64,000 nt of DNA from positions 37,607 to 101,606 of the forward strand of contig JAVTVY010025174.1 in the NCBI GenBank assembly GCA_036873755.1, read 5' to 3'. Shown here in pieces: positions 22,880 through 33,059 of the stretch; the first letter of the stretch is position 1; every line of letters starts with the position of its first letter. Made by a program: the position numbers and the translations under genes. The notes beneath the pieces are model-generated. The model was not told the origin of the DNA, did not search any database, and was given only the letters and a program-made list of their open reading frames with translations. This DNA is from Hanleya hanleyi. Its lineage: Eukaryota; Mollusca; Polyplacophora; Lepidopleurida; Hanleyidae.

Positions 22880-23037
22880 AATGCATTTCGATGTATTGGT
22901 GACAATTCCATGGAAATCAGAGCTTCTGAGCTAGTTCACCAGGGCGTTGAAGCATTAAGCTAAGCGTTGACGGGCGTTACTGTCTATAAAAGCAAGTGTA
23001 TTCCCATAACACGCACAGTCGACGTTCAACCGTCAAC
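22880..23037 (+). promoter_or_regulatory. Promoter block with TATA box of the zinc-finger unit
   Basis: AAATCAGAGCTTC, AGTTCACCAGGGCG, AAGCATTAAGCTAAGCG, GACGGGCGTTACT, then TATAAAA at 22985-22991 and AGCAAGTGTATTCC. The same ordered block occurs at 7186-7275, 23940-24030, 26940-27060 and inverted at 25700-25800, which argues for a conserved functional promoter. The ATG at 23038 is about 47 bp after the TATA box. Confidence 0.75.
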
Positions 23038-23616
23038 ATGGCTTATAGATGCTCTAAGTGCGAACGCACGTTCACCAGACGTTACGATATGATGCGACAC
23101 GAGAAAAATATACAATGGATTGACGACTCCGAGGCACAAGAAGCCGATATAGAGACTGATCGACTGATACCGAAACAGAGATTGCTGAGAGTCTATCGAC
23201 TGATACCGAAACAGAGATTGCTGGGAGTCTATCTAGTGATACGGATAGCTTGACCTCAGATAGTCAGCCTACGTCCGAGGAAAGGGAGAAAGAACCTACG
23301 TTCTGGGATCGTATTTTGAGAGCAGCTATCAATACTCACGCTGCAGCGATCGAGGACGCGGGACAGGATAACTTACAACAGGCATACACCCAAATGCGCC
23401 CCTGCATCAGGAAAACAGCCATGGCGATCTATGAACAGTATACCTTACTACCGCTTGGAATGAAAGGCGACCCCACGCACAGGTTCATCATGAAGACCAA
23501 GCGTCACTTGGAAGAGAATATGGGGCTACCACCCACCGAGGCCCTGCAAAATGCGATCAGAACTTTTTCAGGACATGTTGCCCAAACAATATCCTGAACT
23601 GCCCGACGATGCTTAG
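23038..23616 (+). pseudogene. C2H2 zinc-finger/acidic/helical protein, frameshifted
   Basis: From the ATG at 23038 the product starts with one C2H2 finger (YRCSKCERTFTRRYDMMRHEKN: CX2C, then a His; the second His is lost or replaced, as the sequence runs EKNIQW). An acidic Ser/Thr/Glu-rich linker follows, built from a duplicated 36-bp unit (TDTETEIA...SLS). The rest is a helical domain of about 110 residues (WDRILRAAINTHAAAIEDAG, Ala/Gln-rich repeats, MGLPPTEALQNAI). The frame changes near 23160 and again near 23550; the last frame reads LFQDMLPKQYPELPDDA and stops at 23614-23616. Similar small C2H2 proteins with an acidic linker and helical tail are recalled from mollusc mobile elements, but the family name is not certain. 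Location would be nuclear if expressed. As it stands the gene is broken, unless the two shifts are sequencing errors. Confidence 0.65.
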
Positions 23617-23629
23617 GTCACAGAGCAAA

Positions 23630-23870
23630 GATGGAACTTTCTCAAAGGACGGCTTCTGATTGGACAAGAGCAGCCGAGAATATGACAGATGCAGCGCCAA
23701 ATGGCGGCCTCTGATCGGACAAGAGTCTTCTTGAATTGTAAACATACCCAACACGGCTCCCCCAGCGTGGGTATGATGCAACATTGGGGAGAATAAACTA
23801 TATGAAAACTTGTTGTTGTTCTCTCATCTGTCATCCTTGTTGTTGTTGTTGTTCTCTCTCCGGTATATAT
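23630..23870 (+). terminator. 3' flank with AATAAA at 23792-23797
   Basis: Has GATTGGACAAGAGCAGCCG, AAATGGCGGCCTCTGAT, AAACATACCCAACACGGCTCC/GCGTGGGTATGATG and the polyadenylation signal, then TTGTTGTTG runs. Same order as 7436-7700. Confidence 0.7.
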
Positions 23871-23879
23871 CATGGCGTC

Positions 23880-24050
23880 AAGGCGTTATGCTAGGACATT
23901 AAGGCGTAACGACGGGCGTTGACGGGCGTCACTGCATTTCCGATGAATTAGTGACAATTCCATGAAAATCAGAGCTTTCGGGCTAATTCACCAGGGCGTT
24001 GAAGCGTTGAGCTTGGCGTTGGCGGGCGTTGCTACAAGATGCCATTTCAC
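23880..24050 (+). promoter_or_regulatory. Second promoter-block copy without TATA box
   Basis: Repeats GACGGGCGTTGACGGGCGTC, AAATCAGAGCTTTCGGGCTAATTCACC and GGCGTTGGCGGGCGTTGC, but the TATAAAA segment is missing and no related ORF follows. Probably a relic of tandem duplication of the unit. A (TCAC)n run lies at 24152-24175. Confidence 0.65.
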
Positions 24051-24214
24051 ACGACGCATTCGGACCAAGGATGGTCCATTTCTACCCCAAACACCTTCCT
24101 TCATACCCCCAAAATATCCTCTTTGGCTACTACTCCTAAACGACCTTATATGACCACTCACTCACTCACTCACTCATCCGGTTTTCCCACCGGGTTTTAC
24201 ATCCGGGCACTCTG

Positions 24215-24560
24215 GAACATTCGTTGCTCGCCTGAATAATGAGGAGAGCGGTCTATTGCTCGCCTAAATATGGAGGAGAGCGGTCTATTGCTCGCTTGAA
24301 TATTGAGGAGAGCGGTCTATTGCTCACCTAAATATTGAGGAGAGCGGTCAATTGCTCGCTTGAATATTGCGGAGAGCGTTCTATTGCTCGCCTCAATATT
24401 GAGGAGAGCGGTCTATTGCTCGCCTGAATACAGAGGAGAGCGGTATATTGCTCGCCTAAATATTGAGGAGAGTGGTCTATTGCTCGCCTAAATAGTAAGG
24501 AGAGCGATCTATTGCTCGCCTACATAATGTCTATTGCTCGCCTTTGAATAGAGGGTATAT
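24215..24560. repeat. 32-bp minisatellite, about 10 copies
   Basis: Unit TTGCTCGCCTAAATATTGAG plus GAGAGCGGTCTA; GTCTATTG starts at 24251, 24283, 24315, then 24347. Lies just inside the right TIR. Confidence 0.92.
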
Positions 24561-24607
24561 CTACATGTACTTCAGTGTCTCAGTGAATAGAGCGGCATAT
24601 CTACATG

Positions 24608-25104
24608 TACTTCAGCCATGTACCGGATGGAAGACAACCCAACAAATCTTGAAGGTCAGTACATGAAAGTACACGTACATCCCCGAAAAATAAGAGTACC
24701 CGGATGTTCCACGGTCCCCGGATATAACAACCCGGATGTTGAAGAGGACCCGGGTGTAAAACCTGGGAAAACCCGGATGTAAGATGAGGTCCCGGATGTA
24801 AAACCAGGGTCCCCGGAGGTAAAACATGGAAAAACCCGGATGTAAGATGAGTACCCGGATGTAAAAACCACAGTCCGCGGATGTAAAAACCCACATGGAA
24901 CACCACCCAACAAATCTTGAAGGTCAGTACATGCATTCCAAACGTCCCAAATCCCCGTGGTCCAAGGTCACGTGACCGGAAGTGCCGGAACTATAGTGGC
25001 CTTGACCTCTATGGCCTCCCCGTGACCAAGCACCTCCTTAAATTTTACCCGGGGGGGACAAATAGGTAGGTCAATAGAGCCTTAAATAGCCTTTACATAC
25101 TACT
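24608..25104 (-). repeat. Right terminal inverted repeat
   Basis: Inverted copy of 22092-22529, about 60 bp longer because it has extra ACATCCGGGT units. The outermost bases TACATACTACT mirror AGTAGTATGTA at 22092. The inner block GTGACCGGAAGTGCCGGAAC recurs alone at 9057-9100. Confidence 0.85.
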
Positions 25105-25349
25105 AAGGTCTTCCTCGATAGCTCTGAAATGAAGGGGTGCAAAGTTTATATCTGGCACTAGATTATCGCCATCGTCTTCCTGTTATTAAGGCTCTCTGTA
25201 CCGTGTATCGATAAAGAAAGGTTCAACGATATTGCCTCTCACTGGCATACGAAAATGGGAAATTTATTACCATCATATTACATCTTTTTGAGAAGCTTGA
25301 AACTGCGTAGACGATGATAAGTATCACCGTGCTGAACCACCGCAGTGCG

Positions 25350-25860
25350 GTTAATATTTATAGTATTACCATGATGCAGATAGTTGAGAGAAAGAAAGAT
25401 CAACACGTTCACAAGTTCCCATATAGTTTATTGTTCCCTCTATCACATCATACTCACGCTGTGGGAGCCGCGTTGGGTATGTATGCTCTTGTCCAATCAA
25501 GTATGCTCTTGTCCAATCAGAAACCACCATTTGATGGTGTATCTGTCATATTCGTTCTTGTCCGTTAAATGTATTCCCGGCTGCTCTTGTTCAATCAGTA
25601 GCCGCCATTTGGTGTCGCGTCAACCTTCGGCCATGTTCGCTTTTGTCCGTTGGAGGTAGCCCTAATCATTTGAACATCACTGTGCACGTCTTTGGGTTAC
25701 GCTTGTTTTTATAAAAGTAACACGGTAACGCCCGCCAACGTCTAGCTTAACGCTTCCACGCCCTGGCGAAATAGCCCGGAAGCTCTGATGGATCTAGATA
25801 TCCCATGGAATTGACACTAATTCATCGAAATGCAGTGACGCCCGTCAACATCCGTAACGC
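25350..25860 (-). repeat. Inverted, deleted copy of the zinc-finger unit
   Basis: Read on the minus strand: GCGTTACGG...GGCGGGCGTTACCGTGTTACTTTTATAAAA promoter end at about 25700-25800, then GACAAAAGCGAACATGGCCG, CAATCAG/GATTGAACAAGAGC, TGGGTATGAT...TGATAGAGGGAACAATAAACTATATGG. It is the mirror of 26830-27330. The zinc-finger coding part is deleted. ORFs at 25314-25659 on the plus strand are antisense shadows. Confidence 0.75.
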
Positions 25861-25939
25861 CTTAGCGCTCTATCATAACGCCATCACGCATTGTCAACCG
25901 TCGAATCACACACATACTTTGACATTGACCCTTGACCCT

Positions 25940-26090
25940 TGACGAAAGTGACGTCATCACCGTTAGTGACGTCATCACCGGGAGTGGCGTCAACTCCCGC
26001 ATGTCCGTTTTCTGGGCGGTAGTCCCGCATCTTCTTCCAACTGGCGTCATCGTCAGAAGTGACGTCATCGCCGAAAGTAACGTCATCGCA
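25940..26090. promoter_or_regulatory. Cluster of CRE (TGACGTCA) sites
   Basis: Perfect TGACGTCA palindromes at 25949-25956, 25967-25974 and 26060-26067, and one-mismatch versions near 25985 (TGGCGTCA), 26044 (TGGCGTCA) and 26078 (TAACGTCA), several within a GTGACGTCATCNCCG repeat of about 18 bp. CRE is the CREB/ATF binding site. The cluster lies between two divergent promoter-unit copies. Confidence 0.65.
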
Positions 26091-26829
26091 CGCATGCGCA
26101 CGTCCCTGGTGGTACACCCACACCGTGACCATGGTGTATCCTATGACCTACGGGCTATGGTGGCCATCTACAGTTTCGTAGCAATGGCCCCGGTCTAATT
26201 TCATAACACGATAGACTGCCCGTGTTATGCTACATCATAATTCTTCTTGTCTTCTTAATAGCTTATATCTTTAATACCATCCTATTCAGCATTACCAATG
26301 CTGCAAACGAACACGTACAGATCGTTGGCTGGCTTCGTCTACACGGTGATCGGGGTCATGGAGTAAATTTTGTCCTGCCTCAGTTTGCCCCTTGGGTGTG
26401 CCCAAAATTCAGGACTCATTTACGGAGAGAAAATCTGACAAAAAACGGGCAGGTTGACCCCCACTTTTTTTTTTGCCTTTTTAAGTTGATACCGGTCCCG
26501 GGAACGTGAGAAAAGAAATTTAATTGAAATCGCTCTTACAGATGTTTCTAGAGATTGAGCCGAATTTGACCAGTTTTCAACATTTTAAGTGGTTTTCTAG
26601 GAAAAATTAAGCAAGCTTGGAGGGGAATGTTCGAGATTCATTTTTCTATAACATAGCATTGCTGTGTCGGAAAATAATAGTTAAATCAAGCTCTTTCAGA
26701 AAATATATACATATAAGTGATTGGGGTTGAAGATTTTACGACAATTGGTGGCCGTAAAACAGACCCATGGTCTATTCCTTGCCTAATGGAAGAATCCCTG
26801 GAGTGCACCCTGTAGGGTACAGGGTGCAA
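26091..26829. other. Centre of the inverted pair
   Basis: Holds CCTATGACCTACGGGCTATGG, similar to the 22690-22715 palindrome centre, and a short palindrome CACCCTGTAGGGTACAGGGTG at 26809-26829. ORF 26222-26509 has a hydrophobic start but no further support. A poly-T/G run sits at 26464-26475. Confidence 0.45.
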
Positions 26830-27330
26830 GGCGTTGAGACGGGCGTTAAGGCGTTAAGATAGGGCGTTGGGGCGTAACGACGGGCATTGACGGGCGTTAC
26901 TGCATTTCGATGAATTGGTCAATTCCATGGGATCATTGGTCAATTCCATGGGATCTAGATCCATCAGAATTTCCGGGCTATTTCACCAGGGCGTTTAAGC
27001 GTTAAGCTAGGCGTTGGCGGGCGTTACTGTGTTACGTCCATAAAAGCAAGCGTATCCCAAAGACGTGCACAGCTGACGTTCAAATGATAAGGGATACGCC
27101 CAACGGACAAGAGCGAACATGGCCGAAGGTTGACCCAACACCAAACGGCGGCTTTTGATTGGACAAGAGCAGCCGAGAATACCTCTAACGGACAAGAACG
27201 AATATGACAGATACAACATCAAATGCTGGTTTCTGATTGGAGAGCATACTTGAATTGTAAACATACCCAACGCGGCTCCCCAAGCGTGGGTATAATGTGA
27301 TGGAGGGGATAATGATATATATGGAAATTT
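26830..27330 (+). repeat. Direct, deleted copy of the zinc-finger unit
   Basis: GGCGTTAAGGCGTTAAGATAGGGCG, promoter block, CATAAAAGCAAGCGTATCCC (27041-27060), then directly GGACAAGAGCGAACATGGCCG, GATTGGACAAGAGCAGCCG, AAACATACCCAACGCGGCTCC and TGTGATGGAGGGGATAATGATA. The coding part is deleted as in the inverted copy at 25350-25860, so these two are each other's closest relatives. Confidence 0.75.
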
Positions 27331-27439
27331 GAGAGCGTATTGATCTTTCTTTCTCTCAACTTTCTGCCTGATGGCGTTAAGACATTATGGGACTAGGTAT
27401 AGACGACGTTAGGGCGTCACTGCTTTAAGACGGGCGCTC

Positions 27440-27610
27440 GGCGATGCCATTAACACCACCAACACCGCCATCACCACAAACACCCACCACCACCACCACA
27501 CACACGCGCACCCACACACAAAAGCACACCACCACACACCACCACACACACACCACACCACACACACACACCGCCACCACCACCATCAAACACACACACA
27601 CACACAGGTA
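27440..27610. repeat. (CA)n/(CCA)n-rich simple repeat
   Basis: ACCACCACCAC and ACACACAC runs. The Cys/Gly/Val-rich minus ORF 27471-27881 is its translation. Confidence 0.9.
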
Positions 27611-27701
27611 ACTCTACCAGGTAGCCAGATCGAACATGGCCCCCATCTCCCCCATCTCCCGCACCTCGGAAACTCCCGAGTTTCCAGTCTGACTCTACTG
27701 G

Positions 27702-27800
27702 GCAAGAGTGAATATTATAGATGCAACACCAAATGGCGGCTTCTGGGCAAGAGTGAATATTATAGATGCAACACCAAATGGTGGCTTCTGATTGGACAGA
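27702..27800 (+). repeat. Tandem fragment of the unit's 3' flank
   Basis: GGGCAAGAGTGAATATTATAG and GCAACACCAAATGG(C/T)GGCTTCTG occur twice, 51 bp apart; both match the 27190-27240 block. Confidence 0.7.
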
Positions 27801-28930
27801 TACGTCTGTTAGGGAGTTAAGATAGGCGTTAAGGCGTTGCTTGGGGATCCCCCTCCTCTTGCTGCATGTATTGCTATGCACATAACCTCAAAGTGCCTGG
27901 TACATAGTCAGCACCTCCGAAAGTGTCCTTTCTCTACTATACATCAGTGGGTATATGCGTTTCACCTCTAGCCTGGCTCTGCCCAACATGATCTAAAAAT
28001 AGAACAGGTTTTTCCAGAAAATTCCCCGCACAATGTCCCGGCGTAGAGCGATGACCTTATCGGAGACCACTAAGTCTCAAACAAGGTGCCACATCCCATA
28101 CCGCAAATGTCCATGCGTGGTTTCCCCATTGGGCCTGTACAATAGACGTATATATATCCGCCCTCGAGTATCAGAAATATATCAGGGCAATTCTCTCTTG
28201 GACCGTACCCAAGCTTCAAGAGCATACATGATACGTCTATAATAGCTCCCTACATCTCCCACACACGTAAGCATCCTTCAATATCCGAGTTCGAGTCCAA
28301 CAAGCGTCAGAGTGGTCTTCCTTGCGTACAGAGTGCATAGATGGCAGCACGATCGATGTCATACGAGGATTGTCCAAGCAAGAGCCACCATTCTATTAGC
28401 TTTTTTATGAAATTGCGGAACAACATTGATACCGCCAGACACGAAAAGCTCGATACTTGGATCGCACTGTTCATAGACTCGTATTGACCGGCTCAGCTTC
28501 AATAATCGGAAATTTCACGGCTTCCTATTACTCTGTCGGTCTATCGCAGAATGTTCCGCTCGGCTCCCGGAACTTTTTCGCCGAAGATCGTTTACACTTT
28601 TTCTTTTAAACATTGCAAGAAAACGGCTGAAGATACAGGAATGAGATTTATATTTTCATAATCCTATAGTCCTCTAGATGAGAAATATATACACGGATGT
28701 TTGTTTTAACGAAAACGGTAGAAAAACACGAGTGTGGGTATATCGCAAAAATTCCAGGCGAATTGACACCATCTTTTTAGGTAAGTAATTCGCCACGATT
28801 CAAAGGGAAAGTGTTTCAAACTATACATCGGGCATAATAATTCTTAAACAGAATGAAAATCGGATAGATATTGGCAGAATTTTGCTCGATTATATTCTGA
28901 TATGTATGCAGTTTACATTGAGTTAACAAA
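27801..28930. other. Gene-free spacer
   Basis: No gene supported. A last GGCGTTAAGGCG unit lies at about 27827-27840; beyond it the sequence becomes A+T-rich and unlike the island. ORF 28033-28242 has no recognisable features. Confidence 0.45.
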
Positions 28931-30038
28931 ATGTGTATCAATCATGGAAAATCAAAAGTTGTGCATTTTCGCCCACCATCTATTAGTAAAACGGAAAATG
29001 TGTTCAACTGTGGTAGCAACCAATTAGAGATAGTGGACCAGTATGTGTATCTTGGCCTTTTATTGACTCAACACCTAGACTACAATGTTATGGCTAAATA
29101 TGTGGCACAGTCCGCCGGTCGAGCTCTGGGTCTGGTTATAGCGAAATGTAAAACTTTAGGTGGTGTTCCATATAAGGTTTTTACAAAATTGTATAATTCC
29201 ATGGTCGTACCAGTAATTACCTATGGAGCCTCTATTTGGGGAACAGCCAATATATCCTGTATTAATGCCATCCAACACCGAGCTGAACGTTTTTTTCTTG
29301 GCCTAGGAAAATATGCACCAAATGCGGGTATAAATGGTGAAATGGGATGGGTTCCGCTATATATTATCCAATGGAAAAGTGTGATGAGACAGTGGAATAA
29401 ATGTACACAAATGGGCGAAGAGAGGCTTAATAAGAGGATTTTTAGATGGGCCTTTAATTCAGCCAATGGTGGATGTAAGAACTGGAGTTTTCGAGTTTGT
29501 AAACAGTTGAGGGAATTAGATTGTCCACATTTGGTAATATAGCAAACCATATGTTTTATCGGTTATAGAAGAAAATATGCATCAGCAGTTTGTTGAACAA
29601 TGGAGTAATATTGTTAATAGAGAAAATGGAAAACTCCGCCTGTATAGAATGTTTAAGACCGATTTCGGTGTAGAGTACTATGTCCGCGAGTTGATACCAA
29701 AAAGTCACAGAAGTGCGTTAGCTAAATTTCGTTGCGGGGTTGCGCCCATACGTATAGAAACTGGGCGTTATGAAAATCTTCCTATAGAGCAACGTATATG
29801 CCCCCTCTGTAACAATGGCATAGAGGATGAACTCCATGTGATTCTTAACTGTCCGGTTTATGAAGATTTGAGGGTCGATATTATGTCCGAAATTAGTTTT
29901 ATTTATGGTGACTCTTTTACAACAATGTCTGATCTAGAATTATTATGTGTAATTCTTTCATTGGAAGAGTTAGCTAAATTATCAGCCAAAACCTGCCATA
30001 GAATTCTCGAACGCCGCAGAGGTATCCTTTATGGGTAA
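28931..30038 (+). pseudogene. LINE reverse transcriptase C-terminal half, one frameshift
   Basis: First segment (28931-29542) reads NHGKSKVVHFR, then DQYVYLGLLLTQHLDYN, then MVVPVITYGASIWG: the segment following the YxDD motif in non-LTR RTs. The second segment (to 30038) has the C-terminal zinc-binding region: IETGRYENLPIEQRICPLC and ELHVILNC, ending ERRRGILYG. The frame changes once near 29535; past it PYVLSVIEENMHQQF continues without a gap, so a single-base indel is enough. The palm domain, its YxDD motif and the endonuclease are missing upstream. Clade likely CR1/Jockey-like by the zinc-binding tail, but this cannot be settled from the fragment. Non-functional. Confidence 0.88.
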
Positions 30039-30170
30039 CCTTTTACTGTATGATCTGAATAACATATCTCTTTTATGCATGTGTATATTTTAATTGGATG
30101 TGTCTCCCATAACTCAATGTAGAGTGGCCCCTGCACATATCAGGGGGTGAGACGTTAATAAAATATTGAA
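28931..30170 (+). mobile_element. 5'-truncated LINE
   Basis: 3' half of a non-LTR retrotransposon: RT thumb, C-terminal zinc-binding region, about 130 bp of 3' UTR and a tail AATAAAATATTGAATTGAATTG. The 3' tail style matches the truncated copy in satellite A. Confidence 0.85.
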
Positions 30171-31649
30171 TTGAATTGTGTCGCTGACCCCACTTGGCGT
30201 CACTAGCCAGCTCCCGCACAAAACCGCAGGGGTTGTGAAAATGGTTTACACGGTCGGGGTTATAGAAATGAGTACTTGACGGAGCGAGTGAACAATACAA
30301 TTAACTGGATTTAGCATGCGCCGTTTGGCTTCTGTTACATGCTTCTCTCTTACCATCTCCATTGCATGTCATCCCTTTGATCTACTTATTCGATGTAATA
30401 ATTCTCCATTTAATAACTCTACATGTATGGTTCAGTTTGATCACAGTAGCTCTCGATTTGACGACTTAACAGTTTTCTCTTTGTTAACTAGGTCTCGGTT
30501 TCATATAACTAGTTTGCGGTTTTACAATCGGACTTCACGTTTGAAATCTAGGGCTTTTTTATCGAAAATTTCATACTTTGGATATTTGCACACTTGGCCC
30601 GCCTGTAGAGTATGACTGTTCATGATAGGTCATGCACTGAACTGTACAACCATGAGATTCAGTGTATCATATGGTTGGTGATTAGGGTGTAGGTATAGGG
30701 TGTAGGTATGGGGGGAAGAGATAATTCTCGATATAGTACACAAGCATCAGATTAGACATTCTCTTAGTTACCGGTGAAGACACAGACGTTTCGATAAAAT
30801 AGAAGGACCAATATTAGCGCCGATATCCATACAGGAACACAACGTCAGCTATAGATTGTCCTCAACTGATGCTGACACGACATCTCCCCATTGCCATACG
30901 ACTGCCACTGAGAACTACAATTTGATCTAGATAGCCATGCATGTCGTTCAATTCATCTATGACGTATAATTCATCTCGGTTCAGCTATGAAAATGTGCCT
31001 GTTCATCTGAACGCCATACTCACATCGCCATAAGACCGAGCAGAATACGTTATCCGTTGCTTGAGAGCACATCCAGGTGAGATAGGCTTATTCTAAAAGT
31101 ACTGAAAGCTCATCACTGAATATTCTTGTGTCAAATAGAGCAAGAATTTCGAATCCTCAACCGGAGAATATCAATTGGGACATTATAAGATACTACTTGA
31201 GACGTGCGGTTGTTCCGAATTGACTCCGACGAGAGAATTGACTTCGTGCACTCGATCAATGTCAGATCAAAATCAGTCGGAACTGTGTCCGCTCTGGATT
31301 GTGTTATTCGGAAATAATCTTATTTTAGCATACATTAATCATAAATGTATTACTTAAACTAGAGTTGTAAATAGAAGGTGTATATGTATCATATTTATAA
31401 AGTCAATAAGATATGAGATTGTGACATCTATGCCGTGCTTTCGTGCCATTTTATACGTAACGTATATCAACGTGGGAGATGGGCTTTTGAGCCAATTGAT
31501 GCGTGAAAAATTAATCAAAGTTTCGCATGCATGTTCTCAAATAGATGAATAGATCTCTTCGTCTAAAGACGAGTAATTGCTAATAGACGAGCCTTGTACT
31601 TGTATATATCTTGACAATGTAACTGTACGTTATGAGAAGTGACAGCTAC
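30171..31649. other. Gene-free spacer
   Basis: No gene supported; ORFs at 30316-30615 and 31175-31357 lack domains. TAGGGTGTAGGTATAGGG occurs near 30684. Confidence 0.45.
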
Positions 31650-32100
31650 AAACAGTCCTACCGCATGGACTCAACACTAACCATCCTCCCGCATCGACCC
31701 AACACGAACCGTCCTATCGCATGGACCCAACACCATCCGTCCTCCCGCATGGACCCAACACTAACCGTCCTCTCGCGTGGACCCAACACTAACCGTCTTC
31801 CCGCATGGATCAAACACTAACCGTCCTACCGCATGGACCCAACACTCACCGTCCTACCACATGGACCTAAAACTAACCCAACACCAACCGTTCTATCGCA
31901 TGAACCCAACACTAACCGTCCTACCGCATGAACTCTACACTAACCGTGCTACGTCACTGGCCCAACACTAACCGCCCTACCGCATGGACTCAACATTAAC
32001 TGTCCTACCACATGAACCCAACACTAACCGTCCTACCTCACTGACCCAACACTACAACCGTGCTACCGCATGGACTCAACACTATCCGTTCTACCTGAGC
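31650..32100. repeat. 28-bp minisatellite, about 16 copies
   Basis: Unit CCGTCCTACCGCATGGACCC plus AACACTAA; CCGTC starts at 31765, 31793, 31821 and onward. Overlapping ORFs at 31632-31971 are translations of the repeat. Confidence 0.93.
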
Positions 32101-32329
32101 GGGTGTAATATCAGTCCGACATTAATTTGTCAAGAGCAGTTATGATTTTTCCAACTCGATGGTTGTTAGAGTTCAACCTTTAGAATCTAGAAGACGTATG
32201 CAGTGCTTGCTCAGCTATATCCTCACCTATGTACACCCAAATATATATACGTTTGTAAAATAGGAATATAATCGTTACCAAGCCAATTAAATCTGAGAAA
32301 ATGTTTTACTTTTAGAAAGTTCTTCAAGT

Positions 32330-32500
32330 ATAGAAACTATCAATACCCATACTCATAACGGTGCTAAGTAGTTATATTTGCTATATCGAAGCAGTCAATA
32401 CCCACCCATATATCGGTGCTAAGTGGTTATAATCGCTGTCAATACCCATATCTCTACTGCCAATACCCACACATAAATATCGGTGCTAGTTGGTTGTCAT
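32330..32500. repeat. Degenerate CAATACCCA repeat
   Basis: Three to four diverged copies of TCAATACCCA...ATATCGGTGCTAAGTGGTTAT. Confidence 0.7.
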
Positions 32501-33059
32501 ATTTATGTTTGACGTGGGGAGCATGGTGATCCTTTCTAAATACGTGATATCAGTTGAAGGAGCCAATGAAGTTCGTAGGTGTTTTACAGATTTCTGGTGA
32601 ATTTTCTGTTCGTTCTAAAACCCGTGTATGTCCACATCGTTCAAACTTCAAACACCGGAGACTCGTATATACACGACCGGGGACCTTTCACCTCCTACAT
32701 TTACCTAAGTTTCTATGACAAATATCGCAAACTGACCGCAGAATACATGCCGTAGCATATAAGATCTCTGATACTACGTACTTTTGTAACTTGAACTAAT
32801 TCTGCTTAATCAATATGTCTTCATATATCTTCAATCGAAGCGTGATAAAAAGAAAGAAATAATTCGGATAAATGAATATTTGTCAGTGATCTCTTGCTGC
32901 CATCATTGAAGACTGTTGACCGCTTCTCTTCTGCAAGAAGAAATTTATTTTGTATTTTGCCTGTTGGGAATTGGAGCTATACCATGAAAGATTGTTCGAT
33001 TATTGACGTAGAAATTGTTTTGTGTACGGAGATTGAATAGTGAATGTGGGATCTGGTGA

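Larger units (their letters stand above)
22092..25104. mobile_element. 3-kb TIR element carrying a zinc-finger transcription unit
   Basis: Long imperfect terminal inverted repeats (22092-22529 and 24608-25104) begin AGTAGTATGTAAAGGCTATT and contain AAATTTTACCCGGGGGG, GGAAGTGCCGGAACTATAGTGG-type blocks, TTCAAGATTTGTTGGG (twice per arm) and arrays of ACATCCGGGT. Between them lie an inner inverted repeat of GCCTTAACGCCC units, a TATA-driven zinc-finger unit, a second promoter copy and a 32-bp minisatellite. Flanking AAGATC (left) and AAGGTC (right) may be a decayed target duplication. No transposase is encoded, so it would be non-autonomous, or the zinc-finger gene is a passenger. G+C is higher than in the surrounding DNA. 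Confidence 0.8.

Noticed and set aside
22540..27330. Endogenous herpes-like or other large DNA virus
   Set aside because: Compact TATA-to-AATAAA units, CRE sites and inverted repeats are suggestive, but no capsid, polymerase, terminase or other hallmark gene is visible.
27471..27881. 136-codon Gly/Val/Cys-rich minus ORF
   Set aside because: Arises from the (CA)n/(CCA)n repeat.
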